From: Plotosus lineatus
Lineage: Eukaryota > Chordata > Actinopteri > Siluriformes > Plotosidae
Reading direction: 5' to 3'
Assembly (NCBI GenBank): GCA_024760905.1
Contig: CM045750.1
Location: forward strand, 13,676,419-13,740,418
DNA: 64,000 nt
The position numbers and the translations under genes are program-made. Each line of letters begins with the position of its first letter. The first letter of the stretch is position 1. The notes beneath the pieces were generated by a model. That model did no database searches. It was not told where the DNA came from and worked only from the letters and a program-made list of their open reading frames with translations. Shown piece by piece: positions 46,676 to 57,062 of the stretch.

Positions 46676-46760
46676 AGTGACAACCCGTTGATAGTGGGGC
46701 TTGAACCCTATAACCTTGGAATCAGTGATCCAGCACCTTACATCCAGACCACCGCTGTCA
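46676..46760 (-). mobile_element. SINE-A head fragment (minus)
   Basis: The complement of GGGGCTTGAACCCTATAACC (B box) and of CCAGACCACCGCTG (A box), with GTGACAACCCG from the start of the body. Remainder absent. Confidence 0.65.
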
Positions 46761-47173
46761 GTATAATCTTTTATATGGAGCCTAAATTACAGTATGGTTC
46801 TCATTAAATAAAGACTTTACTCCCATTAAACGGCAAATGACAGCTCTTACATTTGAATGGACAGGACGGGGGAACCCTGGATCGGAATTGACAAACTGTT
46901 TGGACACAATTAAAAAAAAAAAAAAAAAACATGAGTCTTTCAGTCTGGCCTCCAAGTGAAATGCTACAAAGTGGTCTGGCATTACACGGAACATCCCACA
47001 ACTAAATTATATTTATAAAGTATCTATCATACAACAGATTGTTCCCTATTCTGAACAATGAAGCTCCTCACTCAAGTGCACAGCACCTTCGCCAAGTAGA
47101 GGAGTGTGTTCAGCAGACAACTGTTGTTCCAGCCCCGCCCCGCCCCGCCCCAAACAGATACAGAAGCTCATTC

Positions 47174-47520
47174 TCAGTTCATCAGCTCATTTTCTGTACC
47201 TGCTTCATCCTAATTAGGGTCGCGGGGAGGCTGGTGCCCATCCCGGCCAACTTCGGGCGAGGGCAGAGTACACCCTGGACAGCTCACCAGGCCATCGCAG
47301 GGCGGAAACACGCTGACGGCTTTGCAGCCTACTCTTGTCGAAAGTCAGCAATGGTTCTTTTACATGCCTCACACCATAGACAGTGGGAGACATGGCCAGT
47401 CTTTGATAACCCAGCTAGCTGCACTGGGGGGACAGTGACAACCTTGTGGAGAGTGGGACTCGAACCCCCAACCTTTGGATCAGCGATCCAGCGCCCTATA
47501 CGACTAGACCACCACTGCCC
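47174..47520 (-). mobile_element. SINE-A, tail B, first unit of a tandem cluster (minus)
   Basis: Complete in reverse from tail B (CTGTACCTGCTTCATCCTAA) through the body to the A box (GACTAGACCACCACTGCCC). The 16-bp sequence ATACAGAAGCTCATTC precedes it at 47158-47173; its repeat lies only after the third unit. Confidence 0.93.
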
Positions 47521-47610
47521 GCCTTTTTTTTCTTTTACATGCCTCTCACCATAGACAGTGAGAGACATGGCCCGCCTTTGATAACCCAGTTAACTGCACT
47601 GGGGGGGGAC
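47521..47610 (-). mobile_element. SINE-A body fragment (minus), middle of cluster
   Basis: Only the segment from the second hairpin to CAGTTAACTGCACTGGGGG is present, with no head and no tail, joined directly to the first unit by a T run. It is followed by GCTCATTC, part of the flanking duplication. Confidence 0.85.
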
Positions 47611-47616
47611 GCTCAT

Positions 47617-47974
47617 TCTCCTTCTTATTCTTTCGGCTTTTTCCCTTTTTCAGGGGTCGCCACAGCAAATCATCTGATTCGCATGTTTGATTTAGCAGAG
47701 GTTTTTACGTCGGATGCCCTTCCTGACACAACCCTTTAGCAAGGGACAGAAACAAACTGACGGCTTTGTAGCTACTCTTTACGAAGGTCAGTAATGGTTC
47801 TTTTACATGAACCTCTCACCATAGACAGTGAGACACGTGGCCGGCCTTTGATAACCCAGTTAGCTGCACTGGGGGGAGACGACATAGTGACAACCTTGTG
47901 GAGACTGGGACTCGAACCCCCAACCCTATGATCAGCGATCTAACACCCTATACCACTAGACCACCATTGCCCCT
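47617..47974 (-). mobile_element. SINE-A, tail A, third unit of cluster (minus)
   Basis: Complete in reverse with tail A (CTTTCGGCTTTTTCCC ... GGATGCCCTTCCTGACACA), body and boxes. Followed by ATACAGAAGCTCATTC at 47975-47990, the second copy of the 16-bp duplication that brackets the whole cluster. Confidence 0.95.
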
Positions 47975-48747
47975 ATACAGAAGCTCATTCATCCTGTCAA
48001 TAAGACTACGGAACACTTCCCTGCTGCACTAACAACCTTCTCATTTGCTCATTCTTTCTCCATCTGCTTTACCCGACTGCTCTTTCTTCAACAGACATCA
48101 TTTACACTAGGACACTTCTTTTACATCTTTTTACATTTTTTTTTTTTTTTTTTTTTTTTTTGCACATGGCCACTCTGCACAAAAAGAACTGTCTCCGATT
48201 TTCACACAAACAATTTAAGCACCCAGACCACTGTTAATCTTTTCAAAGATGTTTTCTTCTTACTTTCTTTCCGTCTGTACAGATGCTACTGGATGCATGA
48301 ATTACCTTTTGGCTCAATAGAGTTTCTGTTAAATTATGACAAATTATGATTAAATGTTATAAAGTGTACTTAAAGAATCATTTAGGAACCATCTGAACGA
48401 GTTTTGTGACAGCGCGGACAGGATTTAATGCACCTGTGAATAATTAGTAGGATTATTTGTGTGTGTTCTCTGGGTGTGCTTTCAGGTCGATGGAGGTTTG
48501 GTTACTGGAGAGCGCTGGGAGCAGTATCTCCTGCAGGGGGCGCACAAGTAAGATTTAAAAGCTCGGAAAAGAGTCTGTTTATTAAAACAAAAAGAATAAA
48601 TAAACAGAGTGAACTGTCTGAGTGTTACGTCCCGAACTGGAAAGCTTGTTCCAACTGTATTGATTCAATATACGGTTAAACACTGGCGTAGCTTTATTAC
48701 AATATTCATTTCAATAAAAATAATAATTATTCAGAAAAACATCATCG
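47975..48747. other. Non-coding stretch; poly-T
   Basis: A T run of about 29 lies at 48133-48162. No gene or other repeat recognised. Confidence 0.4.
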
Positions 48748-48985
48748 ATGTCTAAAGCACGTATTGTTAATGAAATCATTACTGATCAGGAGTTTAGTGG
48801 AATGTGTTTAACGGAAACGTGGATTACACCAGATTTGTACGCGGCATTAAATGAAACTACAGTAGCCCTCCCGGATATAGTTATATACACCAACCTTGTC
48901 TAACTGGTGGAGGATGAGACATCAGTTATATACTGTATACTGATAATCTCGGCCTCATACAACAATCTGGACTTAAACTTGTCAT
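48748..48985 (+). pseudogene. LINE endonuclease fragment
   Basis: Reads SKARIVNEIITDQEFSGMCL then TETWITPDLYAALNETT, the N-terminal motif of APE endonucleases in L2/CR1-type LINEs, followed in a shifted frame by YSDNLGLI-like residues. Truncated on both sides. Confidence 0.7.
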
Positions 48986-50406
48986 GTGACTAGTCAGTCA
49001 CTATCACTGATATACCTTCTACATCTGCACTGGTGAGGTCAGTATAAAGAGTGCTTTTAATATTTATATTATAATATTTATATTATAATATTTAATATGC
49101 TATTTAAATATTTAAAATTAGGTCGATAACACCCACAGACTCCTCCTAAACTGATATGACATTTGCTCATGGCCATAGTTTGATAGCCACAAGCAACAGG
49201 TAGGCAACTAGCAGTAATATGATGGATGTGAACAGTGGTGTGAATGCAAAGCATTTATTGGATTGTACTCTCAAACTGTGGATGCTCGTGAGCATTATTT
49301 TACAAAGCTATACAGTATTACTGCAATGTAACCATGCACACTGCCCGGCCCATACGATCTTTTCTCTGGAAGAAATGATGACCAATCAGCTGAAGAGCGT
49401 ACAGTGCGGTTCCAGCGAGAGCATCAATGCCTTGAGCAGATAAAAACATTAATTTACAAGGAAGAATCCATTTGCAATTTGGCTGAGCAATAAGTAAAGA
49501 AAATATAACAAACAATTTTATAAGTGTCTTCACTGACCCGAAAAATGGATCCTGATGATTTCAATGGCTAGTTCAGGTTAGCTAGCTTATCTGGATAGTG
49601 CTTAGTATCATTTCCATGGTACTCGTTTATTTTATAATTACAAATCCGGACACAAATTACAAAGATACCACAAAGCTATATATACTGTGTTTATGTCAGA
49701 GTTCTAATAGACTATAAGAGAAAAACCCCGCCTTTCACCATGACACTACCGTGAACACTGGCTAGCCTCAAATGGCTAATGGGTGGATTTGTTGCAAACC
49801 CAACTGTCACACCATGAGAGCTGAGCAGTTATATTCTAGACATTTAAAAACACTCTTTGTATCATCAGAATGTAATGAAGCCCTGTAGTGTTTCAGAAAA
49901 AGTGTTAAAATGAATATATATCGACCTTAAAACAGTCTCCATACACTAAAGTGGGGTGATTCATTGTGGTATCAGTTGTGCGTGTAGTACTGTATCACTA
50001 ACTAGAATAATCCTGAAAATTGCTTCACGTCAAAGGAAAATAGTGACTTTGTAAGAAACAGTCAATAGAACAGTCAAAATGTACAGTAAACAAACCTGAT
50101 TTCCTATAATTTGACAGCTCCCATCTCACCACACACACACACAAGTTTATAGTCCTTGGACTGGTTAGGTTGAGCTTGTGCACTGTGGAGTCATTAACTT
50201 CACAGAGCCTGAATGCTATGTCATGTGGCTTTCAGTTTTTTTGCAAATATTAGAGATAACATTGGGTCTGGTTCTCACCATACTGATGAGCATGAATTGT
50301 AGTCAGTGTAAAAATCTGCTATTTATCCTCTGAGATTAGTTGTTGGGAAAAATCTTATGCGTGCTACTCGATTTACTGAAAATAACTGTAACTTTTATCA
50401 TTGTGA
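48986..50406. other. Non-coding stretch, nothing recognised
   Basis: AT-rich with TATTATAATATTTATA repeats at 49056-49100. No element or exon recognised. Confidence 0.4.
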
Positions 50407-50560
50407 GCAGTGGTGGCCTGGTGGGTGGGCAGTGGTGGCCTGGTGGGTGGGCAGTGGTGGCCTGGTGGGTGGGCAGCGGTGGCCTGGTGGGTGGGCAGCG
50501 GTGGCCTGGTGGGTGGGCAGCGGTGGCCTGGTGGGTGGGCAGTGGTGGCCTAGTGGGTGG
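50407..50560 (+). repeat. 22-bp minisatellite from the SINE A-box
   Basis: Seven units of GCAGTGGTGGCCTGGTGGGT plus GG start at 50407, 50429, 50451, 50473, 50495, 50517 and 50539. T/C and G/A variants define sub-blocks. Each unit contains a TGGCCTGGTGG A-box equivalent. Confidence 0.97.
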
Positions 50561-50700
50561 GCAGTAGTAAAGGGTGCTAGATCGATGATCCTAAGGTTGG
50601 GGGTTTGAGTCCCACACTCCACAAGGTTGTCACTGTCCCCCCAGTGCAGCTAACTGGGCAATCAAAGGCCGTTCATCTCTCACACCGTGTATGGTGAGAG

Positions 50701-51042
50701 TTCAGTTCATCAGTTCAGTATCCGCTTAATCCTAATTTGGGTCGCGGGGAGGCTGGTGCCCATCCCAGCCAACTTCGGGCGAGGGCAGAGTACACCCTGG
50801 ACAGTTCGTCAGGCCATCGCAGGGCAGAAACACGCTGATGGCTTTGCAGCCTACTCTTGTCGAAAGTCAGCAATGGTTCTTTTACATGCCTCACACCATA
50901 GACAGTGAGAGACATGGCCGGCCTTTGATAACCCAGTTAGCTGCACTGGGGGGGACAGTGACAACCTTGTGGAGAGTGGGACTCGAACCCCCAACCTTTG
51001 GATCAGTGATCCAGCGCCCTACACCACTAGACCACCACTGCC
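50701..51042 (-). mobile_element. SINE-A, tail B, nested in another SINE-A (minus)
   Basis: Complete reverse copy with target duplication GTATGGTGAGAG at 50689-50700 and 51043-51054. That sequence belongs to the host SINE body, so the order of insertion is certain. Confidence 0.97.
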
Positions 51043-51256
51043 GTATGGTGAGAGGTTCATGTAAATAAAGTAGAACCATTGCTGACTTTCGTAAAAAGAG
51101 TAGCTGCATAGCCGTCAGCGTGTTTCTGTCCCTCGCGAAAGGGATGTGTCAGGAAGGGCATCCAACGTAAAAACCTATGCTAAATCAAACGTGCAAATCA
51201 GATGATCCACTGTGGCGATCCCTGGGAAAGGGAAAAAGCCGAAAGGAAAAGAAGAA

Positions 51257-51653
51257 AAACTGTCTTGCACCATTGATAAAGCGGTAGGGGACGTGAGAGG
51301 GATGTGTTTTACTATGTCCAAAATTACTTGAATATTAAAAAAATGCGAAATCAGTCAGAGTCCATTATGCTATGAAAGTTTTTCTGAAGCACAAAAAGTT
51401 GCATTGTAATGATTCACTTACTCTCAGGAATGGGATGTTACGATCAATAATGGGGGGTGTGGGGGGGGGGGGGTCCTGCTTACTCCTGAGCAGGCCGAGT
51501 TAATCATTCCTGGTGTGAGTATACTTTAATTGTACTATGTCCTAATCACCGTGGGATTAGTGCACTGTATGTTACTATTTCCGATTTATTTATTTATTTA
51601 TTTACTTACTTTGGCAGCAGTCAAAATGGGCTTTACCTATGTACCATTTCCTC
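51257..51653. other. Non-coding stretch; poly-G
   Basis: A G-rich run near 51450-51473; otherwise nothing recognised. Confidence 0.4.
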
Positions 51654-52005
51654 TTCTTCTTCTTCTTCTTTCGGCTTTTTCCTTTTTCCAGGGGTCATCA
51701 CAGTGAATCATCTGATTCGCGCATTTGATTTGGCGTAGGTTTTTTCGTCAGATGCCCTTCCTGACACAACCCTTTATCAAGGGACAGAAACACGCTGACG
51801 GCTTTGCAGCTCCTCTTTACGAAAGTCTGCAATGGTTCTTTTACATGAACCTCTCACCATAGACAGTGAAAGACATGGCCGGCCTTTGATAACCCAGTTA
51901 GATGCACTGTTGGGGGACAGTGACAACCTTGTGGAGAGTGGGACTCGAACCCGCAACCCTAGCATCAGTGATCCAGCGCCCTGTACCACTAGGCCACCAC
52001 TGCCC
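51654..52005 (-). mobile_element. SINE-A, tail A, complete (minus)
   Basis: Reverse copy with CTTCTTCTTCTTCTTTCGGC at its 3' end. Target duplication CTATGTACCATTTCCT / CTATGTGCCATTTCCT at 51638-51653 and 52006-52021 (15 of 16). Confidence 0.96.
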
Positions 52006-52735
52006 CTATGTGCCATTTCCTTTATCCAGGACAAACTAAGTAAGATCTTTGCACAATACAAATACTGCTTTCCAAAACCCCAGGGTAGTAAATGAGCCTT
52101 CATAGAAGATGCCCATGTGTCCAGTCTCTGTCAGTCACTAGCTGGCCAGGTGGACCTCGGAATGCAAGCCAAGTCTTTACAGGATAGCAGGTCTACTGTT
52201 TCTAGTTGTTTCTTTCCTGAAAAGGAAATGTCATTTCTGCTTCTGGGGTTCATTTAGTGTTTACTTTAAAGTGCAGACGAATTTTAGATTCTCTTACAGG
52301 CAAAATACATGCAGGCTTAAGCCTTTTAACACAATCATTCATAATCATACAGAAAAAAAAAACCAAATACAGTCGGCCCCCAACTTACGAAGACCCCTGT
52401 GTACGAAATTTTTTTTCATGAGTTTCTGTCCCCGAGATACGAATCAACCCCCTCTTACAAAAAGAAATTCAAAATTCAAACGCGCCAATCAAAATTTCAC
52501 ACCACGCGCGAGTTGCTCTCTAATTGGCTGACTCTCAACATCCCGCCCCACTGGCCTCCCAGATAGAGACAGAAGGAAGCTTCAGTCTTTAGTTTTCAGT
52601 TTTTTTAAGTTGTTTTAATTCAGTAAATGTTTAATAAATGTGGGCGTATTTGAGCTCATCTGGAATTCCGATCCCTCAAGGAATCAAATTAAAGTTAAGT
52701 TTGTCAAGCAGGGAATGCGCTTTGAATTCACGTGA

Positions 52736-52744
<9 letters not shown>

Positions 52745-52781
<37 letters not shown>

Positions 52782-52808
52782 GCGAGAGAGAGAGAGAGAG
52801 AGAGAGAG
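52745..52808. repeat. (GA)n microsatellite
   Basis: GA units with a few C interruptions, inside the MITE. Confidence 0.95.
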
Positions 52809-52903
52809 ACAAGGAATAACGCTTTAGTTTTTAGTTTAGTTTTTAAGTTGTTTTAATTCAGTAAATGGTCAAGCAGGGACTGCGCTTTGAATTCACGCCT
52901 TGT

Positions 52904-52906
<3 letters not shown>

Positions 52907-52960
<54 letters not shown>

Positions 52961-52975
52961 TGTGTGTGTGTGTGT
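52907..52975. repeat. (TG)n microsatellite
   Basis: About 34 TG units with one TA change. Confidence 0.95.
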
Positions 52976-53293
52976 TAATAAAAAATGTTTAATAATGGTT
53001 TAATTAATAAATATGTTAATAAAATGTTTAAATAGTTTAATAAATAATTTTATTTTACTTTTAACACATATTTCATACAAAATTGGTGTACTTTTATCAT
53101 TTTTAAAGGGTTTATGTGGTTCATCCAGTCCAAAGACTGGAGCCTTGGAATGAATTAGGCGTTTAACATGCAAGATGCGTGATTTACTTACGAAATCCCC
53201 GCAATACGAAAAGGGCCCTGGAACGGATTAATTTCGTAAATTGGGGGCCGACTGTATGTTATATGTGGTGCTGACATATCTAAAAGATCATAC

Positions 53294-53352
53294 CTTTTGA
53301 AGAGGTGTGCTCTGTTGTGAACATAGCTCGAGTCGATGGAATAATTCTCTGT
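53294..53352 (-). CDS. Delta-protocadherin cytoplasmic-tail exon (59 bp)
   Basis: On the minus strand a pyrimidine tract (TTCTCTCTCTTTTTCTCC) ends in AG at 53353-53354, followed by a frame reading TENYSIDSSYVHNRAHLFK plus two bases, then donor GTATGA from 53293. The peptide and its join to [20 protein letters not shown] across the splice (AG plus T gives Ser) fit the juxtamembrane tail of a PCDH17-like delta-protocadherin. The exon is far too short to appear as an ORF. An alternative acceptor four bases further in (AG at 53349-53350) would break the frame. The family match is from recall. Confidence 0.75.
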
Positions 53353-53924
53353 CTGGAGAAAAAGAGAGAGAAATGTTTATTTATGCATCAAATAAAATAA
53401 TAGAATTGCATTTTGATACAAGTGTTATTTTACACAAAGACCCATATGAGATGGCTTGGCTGTCAAAGGCAAACTCTTGTTCTTCTGCTGTGCACATATG
53501 GTCCCCCCCCCTGCAGTGAGTCACCCTACTTCCACCATCCTGGACTTCTCTCCGTTCTCCATATTCAATCTGAGCACATCTTTATTAATAATGAAGGGAA
53601 GGAGGCCGTGAAGCCCTGCAACATGACACCAAAATAATCCCAGGAATGGTCTCCAGGCAGTTTCTCTTCTGAGTGGCTTGTTGACAGGCTAAAGAGGCAC
53701 AAGTAGCCCACATGCTCCAGGATGAGCTCAGAGAAGAGTCCACTATCCCCTGGACAAGTAGATACGCCTCATGCAGATACACAGTGATAACCCTGATGCG
53801 CATGGACACCTGTACCTGTAATGATATCTGTGGGATGAACTAATTCACAATTATCCCACATTCTGTGTGGATGACCTCACCCAGTGGCTGAGAGGATCCT
53901 GATTTATCTTCTCATCTATTCAGT
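53353..53924. other. Intronic sequence, nothing recognised
   Basis: Upstream side (minus sense) of the 59-bp exon. ORFs of 70-75 codons at 53307-53809 lack domains. Confidence 0.4.
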
Positions 53925-54500
53925 TTATTCAGTGAACTGCTGTATTTTTATTTACTTTTCCTGGAATCTCTAATTCAACCTACATAATCTCTCCTCTGAT
54001 ATAATTTGGGATTTTTCCTTATCACCGCGAGTCGGAAAGCTGACCCAGCCTTTAACACATGTCCAAAATTATTAATAAATGATCAGGTTTAATTAATTAA
54101 AAATCTCTTCCAGGTAATTTTGCGCCGATCTGACATGGAGTGAATGCACTGCGATAGAAGGTTTTTTATGCAGCTCCACACGCCACGATCTCGAACACAT
54201 CCACGTTTTAGCCTCAAACCAACAGTGCAGGCAGAAATTGCGGTTGTCCGATAAACAGACAGCAGCTCATGCTGGACCACTCAACTAATTCAGCCAGATT
54301 CACTGGACTTGAGACAATCAAATAGAGGTACATGGGAAATATACAGAGAAAAAAAAAATGGTAAAAAGTCATCAAAAAAGAAAAGCACTGGATTTGTTTT
54401 ATTTACATTTTAAGGGCGGATTCAATACATTTTCTCACAATGGATTCTCAATTCAGGGTCGCCTGCTGTGGTGTTGATAAGATGGTTAATGGTAGTCACG
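53925..54500 (+). repeat. Dispersed repeat copy 2
   Basis: Matches 4407-5172 plus 5943-6120. It keeps the uninterrupted sequence GGGAAATATACAGAGAAA at 54334-54351, where copy 1 has the Tigger-like element. It also lacks the CA array of copy 1. Confidence 0.75.
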
Positions 54501-54527
54501 ACATTTTGAAGACAGCGGTTCCTACTA

Positions 54528-55413
54528 CAGTCGGCCCCCAATTTACGACGACCCCTGTGTACGAATTTCCCGGGTTACGAAAAACATTTTCCCGAGTTTC
54601 CGTCCCCGAGATACGAAACAATCCCATCTTACGAAAAGAAATTCAAATTCAAACGCGCAAATCAAAATTTCACAGACGAGTTGCTCTCTCATTGGCTGTC
54701 TCTCAACATCCCGCCCGCTGGCCTCCCAGATAGAGACAGAAGGAAGCTTCACGCTTTAGTTTTTAGTTTGGTTTTTTAAGTTGTTTTAATTCAGTGAATG
54801 TTTAATAAATGTGGGTGCATTTGAGCTCATCTGGAATTCCGATCCCTCAAGGAATCAAATTAAAGTTGAGTTTGTTAAGCAGGGAATGCGCTTTGAATTC
54901 CACGTCTTGTGGGGGTGGCCTGCAGCACGTGCGAGAGAGAAACACAGAGAGAGAGGGAGAAGGAATAACACTTTAGTTTTTTTTAAGCTGTTTTAATTCA
55001 GTAAATGTTTAATAAATGTGGGTGCATTTGACCTTATATGGAATTCCGATCCCTGAAGGAATCAAATTAAAGTTGAGTTTGTCAAGCAGGGAATTCCACG
55101 TCTTGTGGGTGTGGCCCGCAGCGCACACGAGAGAGATAGAGAGAGAGAGAAAGAGAGGGGGGTGTGTGTGTGTGTTAATAAAAATGTTTAAATGGTTTAA
55201 TAAATAATTTTCTTTTACTTTTAACACAATTTCATACAAAATTGGTGTACTGTTATCATTTTTAAAGGGTTTATGGGGTTTATCCAGTCCAAAGACTGGA
55301 GCCTTGGAACGAATTAGGCGTTTAACATGCACAATGTGACCCCTACTTACGAAATCCCCACGTCATGAGGAGGGCTCTGGAACAGATTAATTTCGTAAGT
55401 TGGGGGCCGACTG
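54528..55413. mobile_element. Tigger/pogo-like MITE, 886 bp, copy 2
   Basis: The ends CAGTCGGCCCCCAATTTACG and CGTAAGTTGGGGGCCGACTG are flanked by TA at 54526-54527 and 55414-55415. Internally a segment of about 200 bp (54785-54985) is directly repeated at 54987-55150, both containing TTTAATAAATGTGGGTGCAT. Confidence 0.94.
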
Positions 55414-55779
55414 TACTTTTATTCGCTCTGCTGCTACTCAAAAACAAATTGAAATCACTGTATTTAATCTTATATAACATTTAAAATTAGTAGAAGATGT
55501 GGGGCTGTAGTGGTTCACATCTCAACCTCATTTACAAGAAGGTATCAGGTTCAAGTCTCGGGCTGACAAGTGCATTTCTGTGTGGAAGATTTCAGATTGG
55601 TCTGAATCTGGGCAACAAATAATATCAATTAGAAAACAAAAATCTTCACTTATCAACAAATATGAGGGAAAAAATTGTTTCCATGTAATGCAGTTCTGTA
55701 TCAGAGAACACTGGTATTTATTGTGGAGATGCTGAAGTACTGTTCCAATGTTCTAACCAGTGCATAGTCCTTACCTGAA
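55414..55779. other. Non-coding; possible SINE head
   Basis: GGGGCTGTAGTGGTTCACAT then GGTTCAAGTCTCG near 55550 could be a decayed tRNA-type head; too diverged to call. Confidence 0.3.
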
Positions 55780-56340
55780 CCAAAAGACACAAGCATATCA
55801 CCCCGATCTAATTTACACGGTATTGCCTCCAATTAAATTTCGAATTGAATATAAAATACTTCTTTTAACCTCTAAAGCACTTAATGGTCTCGAGCCACTT
55901 ACTCTTAGAAAAATTCTTGTCGTTTAGGATCCAGCAGGCTCCCTTAGATCAAAAAATGCAGGCTGTTAAGTGATACCATGAATAATAAAGACTACTGCAG
56001 AACGCAGAGCTTTCTCTTACAAACCCCCCGCAGTTATGGAATAACCTTCCAGTTAATGTTCGGGATTCAGACACAGTCTCTGTTTTTAAAACGATGCTGA
56101 AAACTTACTTGTTTAGTCAGGCATTTTGTTAATAGGCATTTATTCGGTAAAGAAGCAGATCTGGGGGTCTGAGGCATAGAGAGTTCTGGTAAGCTATGAT
56201 GTTGGGATGGGGTCGCTCCCTCTCAGTCTACATACTCACCCAGGTCCATTGACAGTGGGGTGACAGATAGAGTGCCCTCATGTTTGTCTTCCTTCTGTCT
56301 TCTCTCTCTTTTAGTTATGCTGCCATAGCCAGTCATGTCG
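55780..56340 (+). pseudogene. LINE 3' end relic
   Basis: Frames read FRIEYKILLLTSKALNGLEP, AERRAFSYKPP, then LPVNVRDSDTVSVFKTMLKT and YLFSQAFC. This is the C terminus common to one group of teleost LINEs (usually WNSLPxxxRxSDTVSVFKxxLKTYLF). About 200 bp of 3' untranslated sequence follows. Frameshifted; RT core absent. Confidence 0.75.
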
Positions 56341-56495
56341 GAGTCCCCGCTTGCACTCAGCAATAATAAATTCCTTTATTTCCACTACACTACTACGAGT
56401 ATACCGAACAACCCCTCCCCCCTGTTTTTGTTGAGGTACATATTCTCCTTCTGGGATGCTGCTGATCCTGATCCTTCTGCTTTCTGAGTCCATAT

Positions 56496-56634
<139 letters not shown>

Positions 56635-56639
56635 TATGA

Positions 56640-56988
56640 GGGGCAGTGGTGGTCTAGTGGTATAGGGCACCGGATCGCTGATCCAAAGGTTGGGGGTTCG
56701 AGTCCCACTCTCCACAAGGTTGTCACTGTCCCCCCCCAGTGTAGCTAACTGGGTTATCAAAGGCGGGCCATGTCTCTCACTGTCTATGGTGAGAGGTATG
56801 TAAAAGAACCATTGCTGACTTTCATAAAGATTAGCTGCAAAGTCGTCAGCGTGTTTCTGTCCCTTGCTAAAAAGGGTTGTGACAGGAAGGTCAGCCGACG
56901 TAAAAAAACCTCTACCAAATCAAATGTGCGAATCAGATGATTCGCTGCGGTGACTCCCGAGTAAAAGGGAAAAAGCCGAAAGAAAAGA
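56640..56988 (+). mobile_element. SINE-A, tail A, inserted in a TA microsatellite
   Basis: Complete plus-strand copy: TGGTCTAGTGG A box, GGTTCGAGTCC B box, body, tail A ending AAAGCCGAAAGAAAAGAAG. TA repeats lie on both sides, so a target duplication cannot be recognised. Confidence 0.94.
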
Positions 56989-56989
56989 A

Positions 56990-56995
56990 GATATA

Positions 56996-57062
<67 letters not shown>
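56990..57062. repeat. (TA)n(TG)n microsatellite
   Basis: Continuation of the array split by the SINE. Confidence 0.95.

Larger units (their letters stand above)
50401..51258 (+). mobile_element. SINE-A, tail A, with amplified head and nested SINE
   Basis: The outer plus-strand copy. It has a seven-fold 22-bp head repeat (50407-50560), B box GGTTTGAGTCCC at 50607, and a body split by a reverse SINE-A at 50701-51042. The body then resumes and tail A ends GCCGAAAGGAAAAGAAGAAA. No outer target duplication identified. Confidence 0.92.
52370..53254. mobile_element. Tigger/pogo-like MITE, 885 bp, copy 1
   Basis: The ends CAGTCGGCCCCCAACTTACG and CGTAAATTGGGGGCCGACTG are flanked by TA at 52368-52369 and 53255-53256. 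A GA array (52745-52808) and TG array (52907-52975) have grown inside. Same family as 54528-55413. No coding sequence. Its right end lies 40 bp from the exon at 53294. Confidence 0.93.
45097..53293 (-). other. Inferred protocadherin intron (8.2 kb)
   Basis: Lies between the two phase-compatible exons on the minus strand: donor GT at 53292-53293, acceptor AG at 45097-45098. It contains the SINE cluster, a LINE fragment and a Tigger MITE. At 45099-45934 itself I see nothing else. Confidence 0.65.

Noticed and set aside
47039..47739. ORFs of 97-171 codons
   Set aside because: Run through the SINE cluster. Similar ORFs recur over SINE copies at 36075, 50687, 51777, 61352 and 62220.
50407..50560. 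CRISPR-like direct repeats
   Set aside because: Units of 22 bp are contiguous with no spacers and derive from a SINE head in a vertebrate genome.
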